A DNA stretch of 19,023 bases. Origin: Proteiniphilum sp. (lineage in GTDB: Bacteria > Bacteroidota > Bacteroidia > Bacteroidales > Dysgonomonadaceae). Under the pieces are notes generated by a model. The model worked only from the letters and a program-made list of their open reading frames with translations. It was not told the DNA's origin and made no database searches. The position numbers were made by a program, and so were the translations under genes. Positions 8,634 through 15,869 of the stretch are shown in pieces. The first letter of the stretch is position 1, and the number at the start of each line of letters is the position of its first letter. Location: the NCBI GenBank assembly GCA_016649795.1, contig JAENWZ010000010.1, positions 1-19,023 on the forward strand. The letters run 5' to 3'.

Positions 8634-8737
8634 CGGTGGTTACGCGCTACAAAGAACAAAAAGAGAGCGGTTGAACAGAAAAAGAGAATTCAATTCTTTG
8701 AAAGATATCAAATATAAAATAAATAACAATTAACAAC

Positions 8738-9199
8738 ATGGACATCAATTTATTAATCGCCTATATAGGCATTGGACTAATGATCGCACTTTCAGGTATC
8801 GGCAGCGCCTACGGAGTTTCTATTGCCGGAAATGCATCTATCGGAGCATTAAAGAAAGACAGCACTAAATTTGGTAATTTCCTTGTATTGACGGCTCTTC
8901 CGGGAACACAGGGGTTATACGGTTTTGCCGGTTACTTTATGTTTCAGAGTATTTTTTCCATTCTGACACCCGAGATCACCTCCATTCAGGCCGCAGCTGT
9001 CTTTGCCGGCGGCATGGCTATGGGATTGGTAGGGTTGTTCTCATCCATCCGTCAGGGACAGGTCTGCGCCAACGGTATCGCCTCCATCGGTCAGGGACAT
9101 GACGTATTTGGCAATACACTTATCCTGGCAGTCTTCCCGGAGTTGTATGCTATTGTAGCATTGGCAGGTGTGTTCCTTATTGGTTCTGCCGTAGTCTGA
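8738..9199 (+). CDS. ntpK: V-type ATPase subunit K (rotor ring, predicted Na+-binding)
   Basis: This 153-residue proteolipid has four membrane helices arranged as two fused hairpins, as in V-type 16-kDa subunits. Many copies form the rotating ring. The second hairpin carries the ion-binding carboxylate, Glu135, in AVFPELYAIVALAG. The first hairpin has LPGTQGLYGF at residues 54-63 with no acidic residue at the matching place, so each protomer carries one ion. Aligned by eye with E. hirae NtpK, all Na+ ligands are kept: Leu54 (L61), Thr57 (T64), Gln58 (Q65), Gln106 (Q110) in SSIRQGQV and Glu135 (E139), plus Tyr61 (Y68), which locks the glutamate. The prediction is therefore a Na+-coupled ring. 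It is the last gene of the operon and a hairpin terminator follows 18 nt after the stop. Confidence 0.95.
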   Translation: MDINLLIAYIGIGLMIALSGIGSAYGVSIAGNASIGALKKDSTKFGNFLVLTALPGTQGLYGFAGYFMFQSIFSILTPEITSIQAAAVFAGGMAMGLVGLFSSIRQGQVCANGIASIGQGHDVFGNTLILAVFPELYAIVALAGVFLIGSAVV

Positions 9200-9217
9200 C
9201 AGAGACAGCGCAGTAGC

Positions 9218-9253
9218 AAAAAAAAGACGGTTTTTTTGAACAGTCTTTTTTTT
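9218..9253. terminator. Bidirectional intrinsic terminator between K and the CDF gene
   Basis: AAAAAAAAGAC (9218-9228) pairs with GTCTTTTTTTT (9243-9253) around a 14-nt loop. The A-run/T-run arms give a U-tract after the GC-containing part of the stem in both directions, so it can end both the rightward V-ATPase operon and the leftward-transcribed CDF gene, whose stop codon is at 9278. Confidence 0.8.
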
Positions 9254-9277
9254 GTATATCATCAGAAAGATTAAGCA

Positions 9278-10201
9278 TCATCCCCCGATATCGATCTTGA
9301 TGCGGTCAATACCAATATCCCTCATCGATGCCGGATCCTCCACCGGTTCTATATGCGTGGAAACGGTCACCGGCTCATCGAACAGCTGTATGATGGATTC
9401 TTCAATATCATCGGCACAATCATGCCCTTTTTTCACTGTCCACTCTCCCGGAATGAGCAGGTGCAGGGAGATAAATTTTCGTTGTCCTGCAATCCGGGTC
9501 AATAGAGAATGATACTCAATATGCTGCTCTTTTATTGAATCGAGGTAGGTGGTAATTTTCTGAAGATCCTCTTCAGGGATGGTGGCATCCATCAAACCGC
9601 TTGCAGAACGACTGATCAGCTTATATCCGGTGTAAATAATATTCAATGCAACAAGTATGGCAATAATAGGGTCAATGATCAGCCAACCGGTAATCATCAC
9701 CATCACAATACCGGCGATCACACCCACCGTTGTATAGACATCGGTCATCAGATGCCTGCCATCAGCCTCGAGCAGGATTGATTTATTCTTTTTCCCCTGA
9801 TGAATAAGTGTCATACCCACTGCAAGATTCACCAGTGAGGCCAGCAGTGAAAAGAAGAGGCCGGTGTTCACATTCTCAAGGGGTGCAGGATTCATGATGC
9901 GTGGGATTGCAGCCCAGATGATCGTGAACGCCGCCACAAGAATGAGAGCACCTTCAATTGCACTGGAGAAATATTCCGCTTTGCCATGTCCGAATCGATG
10001 CCCCTCATCGGCGGGCTTTTGCGATATGGTGAGCATCACAAGGGCAAATACCGCCGCGAACAGATTCACAAACGATTCCAATGCATCCGACAGGAGTCCC
10101 ATGGAACCGGTGATATAATAAGCGTAAGATTTCAACAGAATCGTCACTATTGCAGCAGCAATAGAGAGGTACATGAATTGTTTGAGCGATTTCTGTTTCA
10201 T
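9278..10201 (-). CDS. Cation diffusion facilitator (CDF) metal exporter
   Basis: This 307-residue inner-membrane protein belongs to the CDF family and expels divalent metal ions in exchange for H+. It has six predicted membrane helices (to about residue 195) and a C-terminal cytoplasmic metal-sensing domain. The family signatures TGSMGLLSDALESFVNL, HRFGHGKAEY (68-77) and DGRHLMTDVYTTVG are clear. Aligned by eye to E. coli YiiP/FieF, the transport site is Glu42, Asn46, His150 and Asp154, where YiiP has Asp45, Asp49, His153 and Asp157, so metal preference may differ from the Zn/Fe type. His231, His247, His260 and His283 in the tail match the YiiP dimer metal sites. The ATG at 10201 lies 4 nt after a TATTTTTG box. 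The gene has its own promoter and probably no functional link to the rhamnosidases. The substrate (Zn, Fe, Mn, Co or other) is undecided. Confidence 0.93.
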   Translation of the reverse strand: MKQKSLKQFMYLSIAAAIVTILLKSYAYYITGSMGLLSDALESFVNLFAAVFALVMLTISQKPADEGHRFGHGKAEYFSSAIEGALILVAAFTIIWAAIPRIMNPAPLENVNTGLFFSLLASLVNLAVGMTLIHQGKKNKSILLEADGRHLMTDVYTTVGVIAGIVMVMITGWLIIDPIIAILVALNIIYTGYKLISRSASGLMDATIPEEDLQKITTYLDSIKEQHIEYHSLLTRIAGQRKFISLHLLIPGEWTVKKGHDCADDIEESIIQLFDEPVTVSTHIEPVEDPASMRDIGIDRIKIDIGG

Positions 10202-10205
10202 AGCA

Positions 10206-10213
10206 CAAAAATA
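10206..10213 (-). promoter_or_regulatory. Bacteroidota -7 box of the CDF gene
   Basis: The minus strand reads TATTTTTG, an exact TAnnTTTG match that ends 4 nt before the CDF start codon. As at the MATE gene, this spacing predicts a leaderless or almost leaderless mRNA. It lies in the 90-nt gap behind the last rhamnosidase, where no convincing terminator is seen. Confidence 0.6.
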
Positions 10214-10291
10214 GTCATTTTCTACGACCCTCCGCCCATTCTCCGGTGTAAATTTTATTGCTGCTGCAGGACGCTACTCTTTACTTGTCAA

Positions 10292-13015
10292 TCACCCATT
10301 GGTGAGATGGTAGGTGCCTGAACCAATCTCTATCTCGATACCTGCATCCGTTTCATTGATCTGTCGAACCCCTTCAACCGCAGGTTTGATTATATTCAAT
10401 TCTTTGGGTAATTTCACGATAGCCGATGTGTTGGGAGGTATTGTTATATCCCAGCTGAAAGCATTATCAACGATCTTCCACTCACTTTTGATCTCGCCAT
10501 AGACCGAGGCATAGGATGCTTTCACATGCGAAAGCCCTTCGGGAAATTTTGGCTCCATCAGCAATTTCTTGTACGCCACACTTCCGGGATAATTCCTGAT
10601 CCCTGCCAGATCTTCGTAATACCAGATGATCGGATCACCCAGCAGCATCACATGATTGGCTGAGTTCATCGCCGGATCGGCAGTGTCACCGTTCCATAGC
10701 TCCCAGATGGTGGTGGCACCTTTCTCAATCATATATCCCCAGCTGGGGTAGGTGGTGTTGGTCGCAATTTTATATGCAAGATCCACATTCCCATGTTGTG
10801 TAAGCCCACGCATCAACTGCTGAATACCCAGGACTCCCGTACTTACATGCCCTCCAAAATCCACCTCTGTTTTTTGAACAATATTCTCAAACAGTTTCTC
10901 TTCACTCCCCACGGGTACGAGACCCAGCTGTAGCGAAAGGATATTGGCCGTAACCGTGTTGTTGTCGTATTTGGCGGAGTCAGCATTGAAATATTTTGTA
11001 TTGTAGGCCTCTTTGATTTTTGCAGCAAGTTCGGTAAACCCGGGGATATCAGACTGATTTCCCGTAATCCCTGCAAATTCAACCATCAGGTTCAGCAAAC
11101 TGTAGTACATGGTGGTACTTAATACTCCTCCTGCCGTCTTCCGTGCCGGATCCTGCGAGTGAATCAGGTCCTGTCTTTCGGGAGGCATACACCAGTCACC
11201 ATAGGCATCTTTTGTCAGTATATAATCCTGCATGGAGACCTGCTGAATGCGCTCCAGGTATCGTTTCATTGATGGATAATGCTTTTGGATCGGAGCTGTG
11301 TCACCGTACTGATAACTGAGCATCTTTATCGCGTAAAAATAGGCTGCAGGCCATGTCACATCATCGTGCCAGATTGTCCAGTAACGGGGAGAAACCACGG
11401 AGATACTTCCTTCCGGGCTTTGTGAGTCCTCAATATCCTGCACCCACTTGCTGTAAAGCAGTGCATTATCGAAGATGAACGCTTCCCCGAAGCATCCCGT
11501 GGCACGATCACCCAGCCATCCCTGCCGTTCATCGCGCTGCGGACAATCGGTTGGCATCCCGCGATAGTTCCCGCGGATACCCCAGTAGGCATTTTTAAAA
11601 GTCTGATTGATAATCTCGCTGGAGGTCTCGAATTCCCCTGTTGTTTCCATCCTGTCGTAGATCACCCTACCGGTGAAGGTCGACAGATCAGGCTGTTCAT
11701 CCACTCCCGAAATTTCCACGAAACGAAATCCGTGGTATACAAAAGAGGGTTCCCAGCTGAATGGTCCATCTTCTGCAGGAGTATAAGCATCCGTCACTTT
11801 GGCTCCGCGAATATTGGCCAGATAGAGGGTGCTGTCGGTATTAAGCAACTCTGCAAACCGGAATGTGACGGGCTGATCTTTCTTTCCTTTCAGGTCGTTG
11901 ATTCTCAACCATCCCACCATGTTCTGCCCCATATCGAGGATCAGCTTCCCCTCTTCAAGCGGGGTAATATGAATAGGTTTAATCTCTTCCATCACCCGCA
12001 TGTTGGGGTTGGGCTGTGCAGTAAGCTCACCTGCCGGAGCATCCATGATATCAGCCTCAACCCAGTTACTCTCATCGAAATCTGTGGCATTCCATTGATC
12101 CATTACCAGACGGGCATCATATTCTTCTCCATCGAATTCATTGTTAGCGATAATCGGACCTTTGGAGGTCACCCTCCAGGAGTTGTCGCTCACGATCATA
12201 TCGGTTGATCCGTCACTGTATTCAATCTCGAGCTGCGCCAACAGGCGTGGCAAACCAAACATCTGGGTATCTCCTCCCCGCATACCGAAAAAACGGCCGT
12301 TGCCCAATTTCACACCCAGCAGGTTCTCTTTTTTCTGAAGAAGGGAAGTCACATTATACACATTGTAATAGACCCGTTCGGGGTACCAGGAAACCATGGG
12401 AGCGAAAACATCTTCCGACACCCGTTTTCCATTCAAATAGGCTTCGTATGATCCGAGTCCTGAGATATAGAGCATGGCACGTTTAATTCCTTTTTTTGCT
12501 GTGAACGGTTTTCTCAGATAACGGGCTGCGAGCCGGGTGTTTTCCTTGGCTGTTTCACCCGGATTGGAGAGTGCATCCTCACCGATCCATTCTGCCTGCC
12601 ATTCAGATGTGTTCAGCAAGGCCATACTCCAGTGATGGATATCACTCCATGCTGTTTCACCATGATTGCAGTTCACTTTCACACGCCAGTAGTATGCGCC
12701 TCTCGACAGAAGATCACCTCCCTCGTAAGGGATCAGTACTGACAGATCGCTCTCAACAACTCCCGAATCCCAAACCAGATTACGTCCTTCTTTCAAATCA
12801 TCCTCCGTTTGGGCAACCTGTATCTGATAGGATTGCTGCACCAGATCGGGTGTTCCGGAAGTGATCTGCCACGAGAAACGGGGGTTTGCCGTAGCAACTC
12901 CTTCCGGGTTCTCCTGCATCTCAACCTTCAGAGCGGTGACTGCAGTTTTATTTTTCTGACATCCGGCCAGTAGCAGGGCCAGTAATAACAGTACTAAATA
13001 GAGAATCTGTTTCAT
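10292..13015 (-). CDS. GH78 alpha-L-rhamnosidase, lipoprotein (third of three)
   Basis: This 907-residue enzyme is predicted to hydrolyse terminal alpha-L-rhamnosyl residues with inversion. The N-terminus is a lipoprotein signal with lipobox LAGC (Cys19), so it is anchored to a membrane outside the cytoplasm; QKNKT after the Cys is not the acidic surface-export signal, so its side is uncertain. Domain order follows the family: N-terminal beta domain with NPRFSW near residue 45, lectin-like and rhamnosidase beta domains (about 180-470), an alpha/alpha six-hairpin catalytic domain (about 480-820), and a C-terminal beta domain. The catalytic motif is DCPQRDERQGWLGD at 490-503, with general acid Glu496, and the base is Glu772 in GATTIWELW; His788 in SANH is also kept. 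The length is typical. It begins 29 nt after the preceding rhamnosidase, so it is probably the promoter-distal gene of that operon. Confidence 0.94.
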   Translation of the reverse strand: MKQILYLVLLLLALLLAGCQKNKTAVTALKVEMQENPEGVATANPRFSWQITSGTPDLVQQSYQIQVAQTEDDLKEGRNLVWDSGVVESDLSVLIPYEGGDLLSRGAYYWRVKVNCNHGETAWSDIHHWSMALLNTSEWQAEWIGEDALSNPGETAKENTRLAARYLRKPFTAKKGIKRAMLYISGLGSYEAYLNGKRVSEDVFAPMVSWYPERVYYNVYNVTSLLQKKENLLGVKLGNGRFFGMRGGDTQMFGLPRLLAQLEIEYSDGSTDMIVSDNSWRVTSKGPIIANNEFDGEEYDARLVMDQWNATDFDESNWVEADIMDAPAGELTAQPNPNMRVMEEIKPIHITPLEEGKLILDMGQNMVGWLRINDLKGKKDQPVTFRFAELLNTDSTLYLANIRGAKVTDAYTPAEDGPFSWEPSFVYHGFRFVEISGVDEQPDLSTFTGRVIYDRMETTGEFETSSEIINQTFKNAYWGIRGNYRGMPTDCPQRDERQGWLGDRATGCFGEAFIFDNALLYSKWVQDIEDSQSPEGSISVVSPRYWTIWHDDVTWPAAYFYAIKMLSYQYGDTAPIQKHYPSMKRYLERIQQVSMQDYILTKDAYGDWCMPPERQDLIHSQDPARKTAGGVLSTTMYYSLLNLMVEFAGITGNQSDIPGFTELAAKIKEAYNTKYFNADSAKYDNNTVTANILSLQLGLVPVGSEEKLFENIVQKTEVDFGGHVSTGVLGIQQLMRGLTQHGNVDLAYKIATNTTYPSWGYMIEKGATTIWELWNGDTADPAMNSANHVMLLGDPIIWYYEDLAGIRNYPGSVAYKKLLMEPKFPEGLSHVKASYASVYGEIKSEWKIVDNAFSWDITIPPNTSAIVKLPKELNIIKPAVEGVRQINETDAGIEIEIGSGTYHLTNG

Positions 13016-13044
13016 TGTAATGGTTTTTTATTTCTAAACGTTTT

Positions 13045-15822
13045 CTAATTGGTAAATCTGTATTTTCCCGCAGCGACTTCAAAAAGGATATATCCCTCTT
13101 TTACTGCAACCTGTGTGGCATGACCACTTTTTTCTATAACGGTTCTGCCCTCTTCATCCGGGAAATAAACTGTCGCACTGCAGTTGGGCGGAACGGTAAC
13201 GTTCAATTCCGTTTTCCCGTTTTCTCGTTTCCATTGGGATCGTATCATACCTGCAGGTGAATCAAAATCGGCCTTCGCCCATGATATCTGAGATTCAGTA
13301 AGTTTAGGTATCCGAATATCAAAGGATCTGAATCCAGGGGAACTATTTCTAATCCCTGCCACACCATCAATATACCAAGCGCCGGGATAAAGAAAAGAGC
13401 TGTGCAAAAGGGAATGACCGGGCAGATCTTTTTCCCACATCTCCCAGATGGTGGTTGCACCGTTTTCACGCATGAATCCCCAACTTGGATAGGTTGTTTG
13501 CGATGTCATGGAGTAGATCAGGTCGTCCCGACCCTCCTCACGCAGCACCTTAAAGAGCATTGTACCACCGGTAATCCCCACATCAATATGTCCGTTGTGG
13601 TTCACAAGGATCTCCTCTTCAACTCTTTTCATTACCGCCTCACGCAAACCGGCCGGCATAATATCTCCATAAAGAGCGGCAGAAAGACTCCGCATCGTCT
13701 TGTCGGAATAATTATGATCATTAGGGTGATAATATTTATCATGAATAGCCTTTTCTGACAGCGCAGCCTGATGTTCCCAACGCCCGGCTTCTTCTGTTTT
13801 GCCTATCACTCTGGCAATTTGGGCAGCGGTTTTCAGATTGTAAATCCAATAACAATTGTTGAAAAAGAGATTCTCTTCTGAATAGTTATTCATCCCCTGA
13901 GCGGTAGCTCCCGGCCAGAGCCAGTCGCCCAGAAAATCCCATCTGCCCCCATAGCGTTTGAGCATATTGTCTTCAACATGATTATCCAGAAAAGAGAGCC
14001 ACCCCCTGATCATCCCGAAGTTCTCCTCCAATACTCTCCTGTCTCCCTGGTATTGGTAGATAAACCAGGGCAGGGTCACCACTATACCACCCCATGCAGG
14101 ACCGCCGCCGCCATGATAGGTGGGTGCTGTCTGAGGCAAAATACCTCCGCCCAGGAGCCTGCCGCTCCCTTCATGCCTGCGTGCCCATTGGGGATCATTC
14201 ATATTTCCCACCATGGGCTCTGTTCCCTGCACATCGCGCCAGTCCTCCAGCCACTTGGTGTAGAAGGCACCCAGTTTATAGTTGAGGAAACCTGTTTCAG
14301 CAGTGGCATGTGCATCACCACCGTATCCAAATCGTTCGCGTTGCGGACAATCAACTATGTAGCCCCCGAGCGAGAGATTCTCAAATGTCCGGTTCACTGT
14401 CTGATAAATCCAGTTTTGTAATGGGTCACCGCTTTCAAAACGGGTTGCATCCCGGTAGTTGGTCCGCACCATCCAACCTTTGATATCTTCTTTAAGTGGA
14501 GCCGACTTCGCACCTTTTATGGTGATCCATCTGCCGGAACTGTAGTTGAACCTGTTCCGGAAAGTTCCTTCCCCCGACGCTCCCACGACATATGCACTAC
14601 GGATATTAAAGGTAATATCATTCTGTTCTCTTTCAGAAAACAGAAAGTGTATGGTATCACCCGGGTTGCCTTTCACGTGAATATTTGTCCATCCCGCAAA
14701 ATTCACGCCCATATCCACACGCCAGGAGCCGTCAGCCCTCTCTTCGATGGCCACAGGATCTATTTCATCGAACAGCCGGTTAGTTTCCACACGTTGTGCC
14801 GACAGGGTAAGTGCAGGAGTGTAGAGGGTCGCATTATCCCAATTCGAATCGTCAAGCGTTGCATTGCTCCAGTTCTCTATGTTCTTATTGGCATCCCATA
14901 TCTCACCGCCGTAATTCTGCATCTCCCATGTCCCCATCAGTCTGTTGGGACTGGGATGCGTTTTCCACGTTTCATCTGTTTCAATACGAAGGATCTTCAT
15001 GCCACGCTTATCATACAGGTCCGCCTGTGCTGTTACCAGAGGAGTACGTGGTTTATCGGGTGTGATATGAGGTGCAAAAACCGACCAGGAGGTACCCAGC
15101 CACAATCCGATCACATTCTTTCCCGGCTTTAACTCCCCGGCGATATCATATGCGATATATCTGGCCCGTTTTGTGTGATCGGTAACAGCCGGGGAGAGCA
15201 CGTCATCTCCGATCTTTTTACCATTCACATAGAGTTCGTGATATCCTACCGATGCTACGAACAGGGTTGCCTTTGAGGGTTTTTCATCCAGTAAAACCGT
15301 TTTACGGAGCCAAGGATCACTAATATTACAAAAATTTCTTGATGCTGCATAATCGTACAGCTGTGCACTGCCGATCCATCCGGCTCTCCATTCTTCCGGG
15401 GAAAACAGACCGGTGCTCCATTGCGCTGTTTCACTGTGAGCTGATTCTCTCCCATTTTCATCCTTCACTGTGACCTTCCAGTAATAGGTCCGGTCAGATG
15501 AAAGAGCATTCCCTTCATAGTTTATCAGTTGCATATTGTCCGATATCACCCACCCGGAGTCCCACATATCGCCACTGTTTCTTTTCAATCCCTTCAGCGT
15601 GCTGCTGACCAGAATACGATAAGCCGTTTGTTTCTGACCATACAGTTGGTCGTTGTTGGCTTTAAGTATCCAGCTGAAACGAGGATGGGTCTCATCCAAT
15701 CCGGCAGGATTGGTCAGGTATTCACACAACAGGTTCACGGGTGTCACCGAAGCAGGTTTCTTTGCAAAAACAGCAAAGGCCGTTGATGCGATCAAAATCA
15801 CCAGGATAATTTTTTTTCTCAT
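13045..15822 (-). CDS. GH78 alpha-L-rhamnosidase, secreted (second of three)
   Basis: From the ATG at 15822 this is a 925-residue exported rhamnosidase. That start gives a classical type I signal peptide, MRKKIILVILIAS... with likely cleavage after AVFA (residue 20). An in-frame ATG at 15846 adds eight residues (MRNCNIEI) and cannot be excluded; the open frame extends to 15924 without a good start. HPRFSW lies at residues 46-51. The catalytic motif is DCPQRERFGYGGD at 491-503, with Asp491, Glu496 and Asp503 at the spacing of Asp567, Glu572 and Asp579 of Bacillus RhaB, and the base is Glu794 in GATTIWEMW, followed by His807. The expected GH78 domain series is complete. The start region lies inside a 24-bp tandem duplication 43 nt after the upstream rhamnosidase stop, so translation may be coupled. 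Confidence 0.94.
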   Translation of the reverse strand: MRKKIILVILIASTAFAVFAKKPASVTPVNLLCEYLTNPAGLDETHPRFSWILKANNDQLYGQKQTAYRILVSSTLKGLKRNSGDMWDSGWVISDNMQLINYEGNALSSDRTYYWKVTVKDENGRESAHSETAQWSTGLFSPEEWRAGWIGSAQLYDYAASRNFCNISDPWLRKTVLLDEKPSKATLFVASVGYHELYVNGKKIGDDVLSPAVTDHTKRARYIAYDIAGELKPGKNVIGLWLGTSWSVFAPHITPDKPRTPLVTAQADLYDKRGMKILRIETDETWKTHPSPNRLMGTWEMQNYGGEIWDANKNIENWSNATLDDSNWDNATLYTPALTLSAQRVETNRLFDEIDPVAIEERADGSWRVDMGVNFAGWTNIHVKGNPGDTIHFLFSEREQNDITFNIRSAYVVGASGEGTFRNRFNYSSGRWITIKGAKSAPLKEDIKGWMVRTNYRDATRFESGDPLQNWIYQTVNRTFENLSLGGYIVDCPQRERFGYGGDAHATAETGFLNYKLGAFYTKWLEDWRDVQGTEPMVGNMNDPQWARRHEGSGRLLGGGILPQTAPTYHGGGGPAWGGIVVTLPWFIYQYQGDRRVLEENFGMIRGWLSFLDNHVEDNMLKRYGGRWDFLGDWLWPGATAQGMNNYSEENLFFNNCYWIYNLKTAAQIARVIGKTEEAGRWEHQAALSEKAIHDKYYHPNDHNYSDKTMRSLSAALYGDIMPAGLREAVMKRVEEEILVNHNGHIDVGITGGTMLFKVLREEGRDDLIYSMTSQTTYPSWGFMRENGATTIWEMWEKDLPGHSLLHSSFLYPGAWYIDGVAGIRNSSPGFRSFDIRIPKLTESQISWAKADFDSPAGMIRSQWKRENGKTELNVTVPPNCSATVYFPDEEGRTVIEKSGHATQVAVKEGYILFEVAAGKYRFTN

Positions 15823-15864
15823 TATTTCTATATTACAATTTCTCATTATTTGGATATTACAATT
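15817..15864. repeat. Tandem 24-bp duplication across the start of the second rhamnosidase
   Basis: Units 15817-15840 and 15841-15864 are identical at 22 of 24 positions, differing only at two adjacent central bases (ct versus gg). Each carries an in-frame ATG on the minus strand, at 15822 and 15846. A third, partial copy follows at 15865-15869, where the ATG overlaps the stop of the upstream gene. Confidence 0.9.
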
Positions 15865-15869
15865 TTCAT
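15846..15869 (-). other. Seven-codon mini-ORF linking two rhamnosidase genes
   Basis: The ATG at 15869-15867 overlaps the TGA of the upstream rhamnosidase (ATGA). It encodes MKIVISK and stops with a TAA that shares a base with the in-frame ATG at 15846 of the next rhamnosidase (TAATG). The overlap chain is visible in the sequence. Whether ribosomes use it is unknown; it may be only a by-product of the tandem duplication. Confidence 0.3.

Noticed and set aside
8685..8697. A dyad AGAATT-C-AATTCT in the gap before subunit K.
   Set aside because: A one-base spacer cannot form an RNA hairpin, the arms are only 6 bp and AT-rich, and no promoter box lies beside it.
10202..10291. A terminator expected after the last rhamnosidase.
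   Set aside because: I found no stem with a following T-run on the minus strand here. The rhamnosidase transcript may read into the CDF gene or end by a factor-dependent route.
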